Assembly (NCBI RefSeq): GCF_002095535.1
Contig: NZ_MLJI01000002.1
Span: forward strand, 1,139,752 to 1,203,751
DNA from: Pantoea cypripedii
GTDB taxonomy: Bacteria; Pseudomonadota; Gammaproteobacteria; Enterobacterales; Enterobacteriaceae
Direction of reading: 5' to 3'
Length of the DNA stretch: 64,000 bases
The notes below the pieces were generated by a model. It had not been told where the DNA came from. It saw only the letters and a program-made list of their open reading frames with translations, and ran no database searches. This document shows, in pieces, positions 1-8,825 of the stretch. Position numbers and translations under genes: made by a program. The first letter of the stretch is position 1. Each line of letters begins with the position of its first letter.

Positions 1-534
1 GGAATGATGACGAACATCTGATGTTCAAAATTTATGAAATTCATGTTCTACTTTTTTGAATTAGCAGCCTTATTTTCCCTTTGTTGCCCATAAAAGCCGG
101 ATTCAATCGTGCCAAATGTGTTACCCACCGATAAGCATGCCATAGTATGAACAGACATCTTTCGCTCAAGTGCACATGAATGACTCAGAAAGGTGCTATT
201 AGCAGATTGAACGGGTAACAGAGATAATTGATTAAGGGAATAGAATGTAGACCTAGCTAGCTAGCAATAATAATAGCGCGAACTCTCTGTGTCTTTTTAA
301 TGATGAAAAAGCATCTGACGGTAAAAATTATTTTTTAATGGGAAGCGCGATACCAGTACATAATTAGATGACATTCTTATCTCCGAAAGGATATCTGATT
401 AGGGATTGGGGTCGGAAGAAATTTATCAATCTGTGACAGGGATGGAATTGTTAAATGTGTAATATAAAATTTGCATCACAGTGAATTGGGCGTTTTCTTA
501 AATGAATTTTCGTGTTATGTCTGTGTGGAAAAAA
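1..534. other. Non-coding stretch before the IS element
   Basis: I see no convincing gene here on either strand. The sequence is AT-rich with scattered stops. It is interrupted at 253-264 by the CTAGCTAGCTAG 12-mer described separately, so the pieces left and right of that point may not be natural neighbours. Confidence 0.6.
253..264. other. Six-frame stop 12-mer, probable contig linker (copy 1)
   Basis: The palindromic 12-mer CTAGCTAGCTAG holds a TAG in each of the three frames on both strands. CTAG is scarce in this window, yet this exact 12-mer occurs three times. Such six-frame stop linkers are used to concatenate contigs. That this is a linker is inference; no N run marks it. No gene is visibly cut here. 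Confidence 0.7.
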
Positions 535-638
535 GGTTGTTAGCGCCAGTGATATAAGACGGTAATTCACCATTAGCATTGTCCGCTCCACCCAACATGT
601 TGTTTCCTTAAGGTTCTCACACCAGAAAGGACATCAAC

Positions 639-1779
639 ATGCAGAGCAGAGAGGACTTTTACATGATAAAGCAAATGCGCCAGCAGGGTGCGTACATTGT
701 CGATATTGCGACTCAGGTGGGTTGCTCTGAACGGACTGTCAGACGCTATCTCAAATACCCTGAACCGCCAGCCAGAAAGACCCGCCACAAAATGGTTAAG
801 CTGAAACCATTTATGGATTACATCGACATGCGCCTGGCAGAGAATGTCTGGAATAGCGAGGTTATCCTCGCAGAGATAAAGGCAATGGGCTATATGGGCG
901 GGCGTTCCATGCTGCGTTACTACATCCAGCCCAAACGTAAAATGCGGACATCAAAAAGAACGGTCCGCTTTGAAACCCAGCCAGGGTATCAGCTCCAGCA
1001 CGACTGGGGCGAAGTCGAGGTGGAGGTTGCCGGGCAGCGGTGCAAAGTTAACTTCGCGGTTAATACGCTGGGGTTCTCCCGCCGCTTCCATGTCTTCGCC
1101 GCGCCAAAACAGGATGCTGAGCACACCTACGAGTCACTGGTTCGCGCCTTCCGCTACTTCGGTGGCAGTGTGAAAACGGTGCTGGTTGATAACCAGAAAG
1201 CCGCGGTGCTGAAGAATAACAACGGGAAAGTGGTGTTCAACTCCGGGTTCCTGTTGCTGGCCGACCACTATGACTTCCTGCCCCGGGCCTGCCGTCCGCG
1301 CAGGGCCAGAACCAAAGGCAAAGTTCTTCGTCCGGTACCGCAGGTTCGACAGCGTCACCCATGTAAACCAGCAACTGGAGCAGTGGATGGCTGATGTTGC
1401 TGATCAACGGGAGCTTCGCCAGTTCAGACAAACACCAGAGCAGCGCTTCGCGCTGGAACAGGAGCATCTGCAGCCGTTGCCGGATACGGACTTCGATACC
1501 AGCTACTTCGATATCCGCCATGTGTCCTGGGACAGCTATATCGAGGTTGGCGGCAATCGTTACAGTGTTCCCGAAACGCTGTGTGGTCAGCCGGTCTCGA
1601 TACGAATATCGCTGGATGATGAGTTGCGGATCTACAGTAATGAGCTACAGGTGGCATCACACCGCCTCTGTTCAGCATCATCAGGCTGGCAGACAGTGCC
1701 GGAACATCATGCCCCGCTCTGGCAACAGGTCAGCATGGTGGAGCATCGTCCACTGAGTGCGTATGAGGAGTTGCTGTAA
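639..1779 (+). pseudogene. istA: IS21-family transposase IstA, broken by internal deletion
   Basis: IstA is the DDE transposase of IS21 elements. The N-terminal part (639 to about 1328) shows a helix-turn-helix (VDIATQVGCSERTVRRYL), then the catalytic region with HDWGEVEVEV and LVDNQKAAV. The C-terminal part continues in another frame up to 1779 (from FVRYRRFDSV). The junction lies at about 1320-1332, right after RRARTKGK. In intact relatives this place reads KGKVER and carries the third catalytic acidic residue, so a deletion of roughly 30 bases seems to have removed that Glu and shifted the frame. The size of the deletion is inferred from memory of the family. The product should be inactive. 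Confidence 0.85.
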
Positions 1780-2540
1780 TGCATGAACTTGAAGCACTGC
1801 TGAGCCGCCTGAAAATGGAGCTGAGCTATCACGTTGAAAGCCTGCTGGAGCAGGCGGCTAAAAAAGAGCTGAACTACCGGGAGTTCCTGTGTATGGCGCT
1901 GCAGCAGGAATGGAACGGCAGGCATCAGCGTGGCATGGAGTCCCGGCTGAAACAGGCTCGTCTGCCGTGGGTCAAAACGCTGGAGCAGTTCGACTTTACC
2001 TTCCAGCCGGGCATCGATCGTAAAGTTGTCCGGGAGCTGGCCGGTCTGGCGTTCGTGGAACGCAGCGAAAACGTGATCCTGCTGGGACCTCCAGGCGTCG
2101 GAAAAACCCATCTGGCCGTTGCTCTCGGCGTGAAAGCGGCGGATGCAGGGCATCGGGTACTGTTCATGCCACTGGACAGGCTGATCGCAACGCTGATGAA
2201 AGCGAAACAGGAAAACCGACTGGAGCGTCAGCTACAGCAACTGAGTTATGCCCGGGTACTGATCCTGGATGAAATAGGCTATCTGCCAGTGACCAGAGAG
2301 GAAGCCAGCCTGTTCTTCCGGCTACTGAACCGTCGATATGAAAAAGCGAGCATTATCCTGACGTCAAACAAAGACTTCGCAGACTGGGGAGAGATGTTCG
2401 GAGATAACGTACTGGCAACGGCGATCCTGGATCGGCTGCTGCATCACTCAACCACGCTGAATATAAAAAGGAGAAAGTTACCGGTTAAAGGAGAAACGCA
2501 AAGCTGGAGTGCTGACCAAAAACGCAACGCCAATCAGTGA
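1779..2540 (+). CDS. istB: IS21-family helper ATPase IstB
   Basis: IstB is the DnaA/DnaC-like AAA+ ATPase that helps IstA choose and engage target DNA. The 253-residue protein has a Walker A motif (GPPGVGKTHLAVALG, around residue 104) and a Walker B region (RVLILDEIGYLPVT), followed by an LTSNKDF sensor-like stretch. The start ATG overlaps the istA stop (TAATG), which implies translational coupling. The length is normal for the family, so the gene looks intact although its partner is broken. Confidence 0.95.
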   Translation: MHELEALLSRLKMELSYHVESLLEQAAKKELNYREFLCMALQQEWNGRHQRGMESRLKQARLPWVKTLEQFDFTFQPGIDRKVVRELAGLAFVERSENVILLGPPGVGKTHLAVALGVKAADAGHRVLFMPLDRLIATLMKAKQENRLERQLQQLSYARVLILDEIGYLPVTREEASLFFRLLNRRYEKASIILTSNKDFADWGEMFGDNVLATAILDRLLHHSTTLNIKRRKLPVKGETQSWSADQKRNANQ

Positions 2541-2669
2541 CGATGAAATGGTGAAAAGCGGACAGCATCAGTAACGAAAGTATCTGGCGGGCATGAAAAT
2601 GGCAAATAACGGTCAAAGATCGTGGCGTTGAAAAGGTAGAATAAAATTTTGACTGGCAGGATGGAGTCT

Positions 2670-3596
2670 ATGGCTATTGCAGGGCACCTAATCAGCAACA
2701 ATCTTCCCAGCGTCAAACAGCTTCAGTGTTTTCTTGCCGTGGCGCATGAGCTGAACTTTCGCAGAGCGGCCGAACGGCTCAGAATGACCCAGCCTCCGCT
2801 AACCCGTCAGATCAAGTGTCTGGAAGCCGTTCTTGATCAGCAGCTGTTCAGCCGCAATACACATGATGTTAGTCTGACAGAAGCAGGCCGCTTGCTGGTA
2901 ATAAAAGCAGAGAAGCTCCTTCAGGTGCTCAGTGAACTGAAAACAGATTCACTTTCATCAGAAAAGAGCCTGCGCATCGGGCTTACCGGGACCCTCAATT
3001 TTGAACTGATCGAACCCGTTAACAGGCTGCTGGGTACGCTGGAGGCTGGTGACGATGTTGAAACACCGTATCTGACGTCTGCACAACTGCTTCGGAGCCT
3101 GTCGAAAAACACGTTTGACCTCGTGCTTACCGGGGAAAAGGGTATCGGCCATGAAGACATCGTTCAGTATCGCTGGGTCTGCCGCGAGCCTCTGCTGATG
3201 GCAATGCCGGCCATGCACCCTGCAAGCCTTAAAGATAAAGTATCGCTGGAAGACGTCAGTGACTTACCGCTCTTCTGGTTTGCAAGAAGCGCCAACCCGT
3301 CATTCTATGACAAATGTGAAAGCTATTTTGATTTGCTTAACTTCCCCCTTAAAAAGGTTAAAGAGCCGGATGACTCACTCGTCATGCTCACCCACATAGC
3401 GCGGGGAAAGGGATTTGCCCTGATGCCTCAGTCAAAATGTACGTTTAATCTGGAGGGGCTGTGCTACCGCGAGCTGGCAGACCGGGAATCTCAGAAGCTA
3501 AATATAGATATCTACGCCGCAACCCGCCTCAATGAAAAGCGGGAGGCCGTCCTGAATGCTCAGGAAGTGTTATGTAATAACGGTTTTTCTTATTGA
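2670..3596 (+). CDS. LysR-type transcriptional regulator
   Basis: The protein of about 308 residues begins with the winged helix-turn-helix typical of LysR regulators (FLAVAHELNFRRAAERLRM, then TQPPLTRQIKCLE). The rest fits the two-lobed inducer-binding domain. I chose ATG 2670 because GGATGGAG precedes it at good spacing; TTG 2649 and ATG 2661 are alternatives in the same frame. LysR proteins usually control a divergent neighbour, but the upstream side is occupied by the IS21 remnant, so the natural target may have been displaced. The ligand is unknown. Confidence 0.9.
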   Translation: MAIAGHLISNNLPSVKQLQCFLAVAHELNFRRAAERLRMTQPPLTRQIKCLEAVLDQQLFSRNTHDVSLTEAGRLLVIKAEKLLQVLSELKTDSLSSEKSLRIGLTGTLNFELIEPVNRLLGTLEAGDDVETPYLTSAQLLRSLSKNTFDLVLTGEKGIGHEDIVQYRWVCREPLLMAMPAMHPASLKDKVSLEDVSDLPLFWFARSANPSFYDKCESYFDLLNFPLKKVKEPDDSLVMLTHIARGKGFALMPQSKCTFNLEGLCYRELADRESQKLNIDIYAATRLNEKREAVLNAQEVLCNNGFSY

Positions 3597-3999
3597 AGAA
3601 TGTGTTGCTGCATGCCCCTTTTCAAAGACAGCCTCCGCCCTCTTGGCTGAGATTTTTCAAGTGCTTACTGCCACCACCACCTGTCAGAGGGCCGGCTCCG
3701 GTTAGAGGCCCCCATTATCTACATAGCGACTGTATTTTTCGTTTGTCTTTTTTCATTTTAGCTGGTTAGCTTTGAGGATTAATGCCTGATTCATGCTGCT
3801 CCACGCCCTTACTCTCTTTTCTGCTTTCTGTTTTTGTTGTATTTAGCACATATCGTGCTTGTTAAATCTGAGAGATCCGGAAAAAGGTAGAGTCGGAAAT
3901 ACGCCTCCGACTGACGGAACACGACTGGTGGTGACATTTTTGAATTGATTGCTTTAATCTTCCGGTTAAACCATAACTTTCTGGGCTGGCAGTTTATTT
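3597..3999. other. Intergenic stretch without a supported gene
   Basis: About 400 bases between the LysR gene and the next reading frame. I find no open frame with a plausible ribosome binding site. CTGACGG and TCGGAAATACGCCTCCGACTG contain a short inverted repeat (TCGGA/TCCGA near 3892-3911) that could be a hairpin, but nothing decisive. Confidence 0.5.
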
Positions 4000-4326
4000 A
4001 TGAGAATACAGGTTAGGGAGTTTGCGTCGGATAAGAACCCCCTGCGCTATCTGGTCAGCGTTGATAAGCCGGGAGGACTACAGAGTGAGTACGTTGTCGA
4101 ATTCAAGGGAGGAGCTGTTCTTGTCCCCTATCTGGACAGTTACTACACCGAGGCAGAACTGAGCGAGAACACCTTGATGGTGGATTTTTTTGATATTCAG
4201 GCTCTCTATTCAATCAGTGGCCTTCAGAAATTTGAACGGTACACCGATATGCATTACGACGAGGAAGAGCTTGAAAGACTTTTTGTTGAGGGCATCGCTG
4301 TAGCCATTTTAGATCTAGCTAGCTAG
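4000..4326 (+). pseudogene. Hypothetical protein, truncated at the stop 12-mer
   Basis: An open frame of 108 codons begins MRIQVREFASDK and is rich in acidic and aromatic residues toward its end (YTDMHYDEEELERLF). I do not recognise the family. The last residues (LAS, stop) are encoded by the CTAGCTAGCTAG sequence, so the natural C-terminus is missing. No clear Shine-Dalgarno is seen before the ATG (GGGCTGGCAG is the nearest purine-rich run). Confidence 0.6.
4315..4326. other. Six-frame stop 12-mer, probable contig linker (copy 2)
   Basis: Identical to the 12-mer at 253 and 16185. It supplies the stop codon of the reading frame that starts at 4000, and sequence style changes directly after it. 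Taken with the other copies, an artificial join is the simplest explanation. Confidence 0.75.
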
Positions 4327-4453
4327 AGCAACCATCGTGTTCGCCGCTCCCTATAAGGAGACGCTGGCGCGCTACTACCATCGACTGTTGAAGAAATATG
4401 CGGCTAATGTAAACTATACATATAGAGAAGACATTCGAGAGGAGGTAAATTTT

Positions 4454-4660
4454 ATGTACTCGAAACCGACAAACGGTAAAGTTACGCGTCTTACTCCGCG
4501 TCTGCTTACCTCTCAGGAAATGTCACGCAATCAGTCAATTCATGAGGCTCTGAGGGCAGAGCTCGTTACCGAACTGAAGCAGACAGGTACGCTTGGTCGC
4601 AAGGGACGTATAGTCACGACTTCTGAGTCAAGACTGAAAGCACGATTAGTCCGTTCCTAA
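4454..4660 (+). CDS. Small hypothetical protein
   Basis: A 68-residue basic protein (MYSKPTNGKVTRLTPRLL at the start, KARLVRS at the end). The ATG at 4454 follows a strong GAGGAGG ribosome binding site at 4438-4444. The same frame is open upstream back to the stop 12-mer at 4315, so it could instead be the tail of a longer truncated protein (KETLARYYHRLLKKYAANV lies upstream in frame). I favour the start at 4454 because of the binding site. Function unknown. Confidence 0.5.
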   Translation: MYSKPTNGKVTRLTPRLLTSQEMSRNQSIHEALRAELVTELKQTGTLGRKGRIVTTSESRLKARLVRS

Positions 4661-4680
4661 GCAGTCCAGCATATTAACCA

Positions 4681-4707
4681 CTGAGACCAGTATTAAGCTG
4701 GTCTCAG
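4681..4707 (+). terminator. Hairpin, possible terminator
   Basis: A perfect 10-base stem CTGAGACCAG / CTGGTCTCAG with a seven-base loop lies 20 bases after the gene ending at 4660. A run of T does not follow it on the plus strand (TCTAAAAAAG follows), so it is a hairpin with only weak support as an intrinsic terminator. Confidence 0.4.
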
Positions 4708-4788
4708 TCTAAAAAAGTCCTGCGCTGCCCCAGTCAACGTATATCTTTCCCGGTACATTCTTAAATTACTGAGAATGGCCTGAGGCGC

Positions 4789-6162
4789 TCATCTTTTCAG
4801 GGACTTGCTGTCTAAGCTGCGAAACAGAAACCAGGAAGGGTGGCGGGTGATTTCCCTGTGATTACGGTACGCCCCCTGGGTTGCCTGGAGAAGACTGATC
4901 GCACCGGTGGCCAGTGTGGAAACTGCCGGGGCTCCCGTGTACCCCAGAACGGCAGGTAAGGTGAGCAGGGCTGTATCCAGCATGCTCTGCCGTTTCCAGG
5001 CGCTCAGTTTCTGTCGCAGATCCTCCAGTCCCTCATCGGCAATACGCTCCCGGAAACGCAGCTGCAGCAGGCGGATTGCATCGGCACCGGACGCCTGCTC
5101 CATTTCCAGAGCCGCGTCGCGCAACGAGCGTCTGAACGCAGTCACACTCGGCTCGTAATCTGTGCGGATCCGGAAGATGTCCCCGAGCGACAGGTTCTGC
5201 AGAAACGGAATGTCAACCTCCAGCATCCGGCGAGAGAGTCGCCCCGGCGCATCAAGCTTCGCCAGTATTTTTCCCTGAAGCGGACATCGTGTGACCAGTG
5301 ATGCGCCAGTCTGTGCTGACTGGCTGAGATCGGTCAGAAGGCCACGGTAATGAAAATAGATGCTCCGGTTCATGGCCCCGCGCACCCATCTGTCATACCC
5401 TTTACGGCTTTCGTGTTTCCCGCCGGTGATCCTTACTGTGAACGTTCCGTCTTCATTTACCTGGATCGGCTGTAGCTCCTGGTAAATATAGGCATTTGTG
5501 AATGGACTGAGGCAGTCCCGCAGTTCCAGCATAATTTCACCCGGCAGGGTTTTACCTGATACAAAACGATAATGCCCTTCGTCGCTGACCCGCCTTATGC
5601 CCCGTACGGTGAGACTGCGCTCGTAGAGCTGAACCACTGCCGGAGGCATCACACCGTTAAGGAAATGCCGATCGGGATTATCCTGCAGGAGCTGCATCCT
5701 GCGCTGCTGATCCTGCCTTGCTGATTCACAGGGCGTGAAGGCAATAAACCCGGCCCGGATCAGCAGAAAATTATCCTTAGCAAAACGGATGAACTGTGCC
5801 ACGCCGGTCTTGATATCTGCCAGTCTGTCGGTATCACGCTTCTGTACCAGAAGGTCAGTGGCGGAGGCCATCTCCACGCTGTCCAGCCGTAACGCCGCCT
5901 CTTCCAAGGCATCGGTCAGTATAATGCGTTCGGCAGACAGTAATCCCGGGCGGTACAGTGCCAACTGATCGTGGCGGGCGATCCACAGGCTGAGTGGCGA
6001 CGCTTCCGGGGCATGCCACTCACCCCGAAGCACTTTAACCGCCTGAAGATAATTCTCCAGGGCACCCCGTAGCGCATCCTCATTCAGCGCAGCATAATCG
6101 GCTGACAGAAGCCTTTCATCCCAGAGAATGCTTTCCGTCAGGGCTGGCAGGTTATTGTACAT
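4789..6162 (-). CDS. Large hypothetical protein, second gene of a two-gene module
   Basis: A 457-residue protein I cannot assign to a family. It starts MYNNLPALTESILWDERL and appears mostly helical and charged. Residues about 395-425 (LDTALLTLPAVLGYTGAPAV and ISLLQ) are the only markedly hydrophobic segment and could touch a membrane. No catalytic motif is obvious. It begins 10 bases after the stop of the ribbon-helix-helix gene at 6173 and is surely co-transcribed with it. A function together with that protein is inferred from context; no toxin, nuclease or helicase signature is visible. Confidence 0.8.
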   Translation of the reverse strand: MYNNLPALTESILWDERLLSADYAALNEDALRGALENYLQAVKVLRGEWHAPEASPLSLWIARHDQLALYRPGLLSAERIILTDALEEAALRLDSVEMASATDLLVQKRDTDRLADIKTGVAQFIRFAKDNFLLIRAGFIAFTPCESARQDQQRRMQLLQDNPDRHFLNGVMPPAVVQLYERSLTVRGIRRVSDEGHYRFVSGKTLPGEIMLELRDCLSPFTNAYIYQELQPIQVNEDGTFTVRITGGKHESRKGYDRWVRGAMNRSIYFHYRGLLTDLSQSAQTGASLVTRCPLQGKILAKLDAPGRLSRRMLEVDIPFLQNLSLGDIFRIRTDYEPSVTAFRRSLRDAALEMEQASGADAIRLLQLRFRERIADEGLEDLRQKLSAWKRQSMLDTALLTLPAVLGYTGAPAVSTLATGAISLLQATQGAYRNHREITRHPSWFLFRSLDSKSLKR

Positions 6163-6172
6163 ATGTGTCTCC

Positions 6173-7258
6173 TCACAGATCCCCGTACAGGGCGCGAAGC
6201 TCTGCCAATACCGGTGCCGTGTCAGGCGTGGCCACCACCGTCAATAGAGCCGCCTCCAGCTGCAGGTATTCGTCCAGCGTCATGGCGATGTGGGTTCCGT
6301 CCAGACCCAGTATCACACTTTCCCCTTCGCCACGGGGGATATACAGCGACACCAGGCTGTCCCGGGCGTTCCACTCGTGCGTGGCTCCCAGCCACGCACG
6401 GGCCTGCATATAGCGAACCAGCGCACTGAACACGTCCCAGCCCAGAGCGAGTGACACCCGGCCGGCGCTCACGAACAGGCTGAATGCCGGTGCCTGCCAC
6501 GCGGTACCTGGCAGTTGCGGATAGCGGTTGCCCCGGACCTGCAGATGCAGACAGATGTCCGACACCGTTGCCGTCCGGCTGAGATCATCCGTCACCAATC
6601 CGGTTGCTGCCGCCCACCCTTGCATCGTGTTCTGGTCCAGGTTCTGCGCCCGAATGACCAGCGGGAAGATGAGTTTCAGTCGTGCCGGCGTGCAGATCCG
6701 CGACAGCACTTCATCCGGAAAGGCCGCGAGGTTCAGCGCGCCGGAAGAGAGGGGGCGCAGCAGGAATTCAGCCCAGCCCGAGTCCACGTTATGCGGCATG
6801 GCCGCCATGAACCTTTCCGTCTCTTCCCGGTAGTTCTGCCCGGTGAGATCAAAGGCCCGGTTGATGTAGGGCGTGTCCACGGCAATTCCGTTTTCCGAGG
6901 CGTGAACCAGCGCCCCGAAGGTGATGTTCAGCAGCGCCTCCATGACCGGCCAGCTCATGAACGCACTGCCGGTCTGGCAGGCGGCATGTGCCCGGGTAAA
7001 CAGCCAGCGCAGCTCTGCGGTTTTCAGGGACTGACGCCCGAAGGTTTCTCCCCGGATCACCTTCCGGTAGAGTGACTCCAGTGTTCCACCGGGATCGGCC
7101 TGCAGGGCAAAATAGGCGTCATCGGGTGAGGTGGTCCTGAGCGCGCCATCGAGGAGTTTTTCGGTCAGGGCGTTTACCGAGGTGTCTTCCGCAGAGGCGC
7201 GGGACTTGAGACCCTCAATCAGTTTTTTCGGGAACCGTAATGTCAGCTGGCTAAGCAT
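6173..7258 (-). CDS. Protein with N-terminal ribbon-helix-helix-like segment, first gene of a two-gene module
   Basis: A 361-residue protein. Residues 1-40 (LTLRFPKKLIEGLKSRASAE then DTSVNALTEKLLDGAL) look like a ribbon-helix-helix DNA-binding domain of the Arc/MetJ type. The remaining 320 residues are of unknown family and contain no motif I recognise. The following gene starts only 10 bases downstream. A palindrome around 7334-7354 sits about 75 bases before the start codon and is a credible operator for self-repression. Fusion of a short repressor domain to a long body is unusual, since such domains usually stand alone. Confidence 0.8.
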   Translation of the reverse strand: MLSQLTLRFPKKLIEGLKSRASAEDTSVNALTEKLLDGALRTTSPDDAYFALQADPGGTLESLYRKVIRGETFGRQSLKTAELRWLFTRAHAACQTGSAFMSWPVMEALLNITFGALVHASENGIAVDTPYINRAFDLTGQNYREETERFMAAMPHNVDSGWAEFLLRPLSSGALNLAAFPDEVLSRICTPARLKLIFPLVIRAQNLDQNTMQGWAAATGLVTDDLSRTATVSDICLHLQVRGNRYPQLPGTAWQAPAFSLFVSAGRVSLALGWDVFSALVRYMQARAWLGATHEWNARDSLVSLYIPRGEGESVILGLDGTHIAMTLDEYLQLEAALLTVVATPDTAPVLAELRALYGDL

Positions 7259-7333
7259 GATGCTGTTTTCTCGCAGATGGTAATTATTATGAATAAGAAT
7301 GCATCAATAAAAATAATTTTGCACTCAAATATT

Positions 7334-7354
7334 ATAATGACATGATGTCATTAT
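7334..7354 (-). promoter_or_regulatory. Palindromic operator candidate upstream of the two-gene module
   Basis: Two ten-base arms, ATAATGACAT and ATGTCATTAT, are perfect inverted repeats around a central G. The site lies in AT-rich DNA 75-95 bases upstream of the start codon at 7258, where a promoter is expected. Ribbon-helix-helix proteins bind such palindromes as dimers of dimers, so it fits autoregulation by the product of the gene at 6173. Confidence 0.6.
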
Positions 7355-7727
7355 TAAGTGACGAATGTGCCGTTTCCCTTTTCTCCGCACTGAAGATCCG
7401 AAAACTCCCGGTTCCGGATCTTCTTCAGATGCACCGGCGCGCAGCGGCGCAGAAACACAATATGTGCCACGCTGTCAGATGTATATTCTTCAACATGTTG
7501 TGTTTATCCCTCGCTCCGTGACCGCACGCCCACCACCGGAAAAGGGCGCTTTGCTTATTCCGTGTGCGTGGTACACTTCCGGAAACTGTGAAATAACAGA
7601 AAAACCGGATCAATCCGTGACCGGCTTCCGGTAATTTAATTCTGTGGCTATACCCATGCTTATTATCAGGTGGGTGATTATCACTAAGTGCGATAATGCG
7701 AAAGGAAAGGATGGCGTCAGGGGGCTA
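7355..7727. other. Intergenic stretch
   Basis: About 370 bases between the divergent module and the next plus-strand gene. Short open frames exist (for example 7365-7634) but lack a ribosome binding site and read like random sequence. TATAATTCTG-like promoter elements for the following gene could not be fixed. Confidence 0.4.
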
Positions 7728-8081
7728 ATGATTTCAGAGCGGGACTATTTAACTGCACACATTGATATTCTATTGGGAGATAAAGTGGAAGCGGACGAAC
7801 TAATTGATGTCCTGATTGCAGACGAATATACCCACGCGTGGATTTACTGGGCAGATCTTCCAACAGACGATGATGATACCTGGATGACAGAACGGCTGAT
7901 TCTGGATGCAGATGGAAACATCATTGCTCGCCAGATTTGTCCGCCATTATGTTATGGCTGGTCTCAAGTAACCTGGTCGCTGAGGCCCCCCTTATTCCCG
8001 ATACCCAACAACGTCATGGAGCTCGATCTTAATGACAGAGACGAAGCCATCAGTACGGTTTTGTTTTTCGGGAACATATGA
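7728..8081 (+). CDS. Hypothetical acidic protein
   Basis: A protein of 117 residues starting MISERDYLTAHIDILLGDKV. It is acidic and aspartate-rich (LPTDDDDTWMTERL) with several tryptophans. I do not recognise it. A longer in-frame start exists at 7644 (GTG), but the sequence before 7728 reads poorly as protein. AGGGGGCT lies six bases before the ATG. Confidence 0.55.
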   Translation: MISERDYLTAHIDILLGDKVEADELIDVLIADEYTHAWIYWADLPTDDDDTWMTERLILDADGNIIARQICPPLCYGWSQVTWSLRPPLFPIPNNVMELDLNDRDEAISTVLFFGNI

Positions 8082-8120
8082 AAACGGGTGGCGGGATTTC
8101 TCATCAATAAAGGAACAACT

Positions 8121-8825
8121 ATGGCTGACTGGTTTATTGCCACTGAAGGGGTGAAAGTCGTGAAGGACAGCGCCAGCCTGTGGCCACAGATCATCACGGC
8201 GGTTTCCTCCGCCGGCGCTGCGCTTATTGGTGTGTGGTACGGGCAGTGGCTGATTACCCGGAGGGAAGCAAAAACAGCAGCAGCCAAAAAAGACAGTGAA
8301 CGTCTGTTTATTACCACCGAACTGGTTTTTATCCTCGAAGAATTTGCTGAGGGCTGTGCCCGCGCGGCAACCGACACCGGACATGCTGATAACGAGGGCA
8401 TATTGAGAGTCTCAGCAGAGCGCCCTGACATTGATTTGACGCAGGTTGCCGGCGACTGGCGTGTCCTTCCCGCTGCATTGATGTACCGTATCCGTGAACT
8501 TCCGATTCTCGTGAATGAAGCGGATAAATATGTTGCCAGTGTCTGGGAGCATGACTGGCCACCGGATTATTCACGCACGTTCGAAGAGAGGCAGTACCGG
8601 TATGCCCGGGCAGGACTGAAAGCTCTCTTCTCTGCAATACGTCTGCGAAGGCTGGTCGGCCTCCCCGGTACGCGCCTTAATGCCACGCCCTGGTCTGCAC
8701 AGCCTAAGCTGTGGAATGCCTGGAAGGAGGAGTGCAGACGTCGTTCAGTGACCAGCAGGCCGGCGCCAGAATTGGCCGTCCTTTCAAATATCCAGAGTCA
8801 GCCCCCTTCCGGAGAGCAGATATGA
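8121..8825 (+). CDS. Hypothetical membrane-anchored protein
   Basis: A 234-residue protein with one membrane segment near the N-terminus (IITAVSSAGAALIGVWYGQW, about residues 21-40) followed by a basic, cytoplasmic-looking region. The start at 8121 follows AAAGGAACAACT; an in-frame start at 8088 is weaker. Its last codons overlap the start of resD at 8822, which suggests the two are co-transcribed. No known domain is visible. Confidence 0.7.
   Translation: MADWFIATEGVKVVKDSASLWPQIITAVSSAGAALIGVWYGQWLITRREAKTAAAKKDSERLFITTELVFILEEFAEGCARAATDTGHADNEGILRVSAERPDIDLTQVAGDWRVLPAALMYRIRELPILVNEADKYVASVWEHDWPPDYSRTFEERQYRYARAGLKALFSAIRLRRLVGLPGTRLNATPWSAQPKLWNAWKEECRRRSVTSRPAPELAVLSNIQSQPPSGEQI

Larger units (their letters stand above)
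536..2636 (+). mobile_element. IS21-family insertion sequence, about 2.1 kb, defective
   Basis: The istA-istB gene pair with a one-base overlap is the IS21-family layout. Degenerate inverted terminal repeats can be matched: the left inner end around 537-586 (CGCCAGTGATATAAGACGG, then TGTCCGCT) pairs with the reverse complement of about 2557-2634 (AGCGGACA, and TGGCGTTG near the outer end). The exact outer ends and a target duplication could not be fixed by eye. The element looks non-autonomous because istA is broken. Its right end lies directly before the LysR gene and may have altered that gene's promoter. Confidence 0.7.

Noticed and set aside
4789..7258. Classical type II toxin-antitoxin pair
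   Set aside because: The ribbon-helix-helix start suggested it, but both proteins are far larger than usual toxins and antitoxins and no toxin motif is visible.
7365..7634. 89-codon frame in the intergenic region
   Set aside because: No binding site and random-looking composition.
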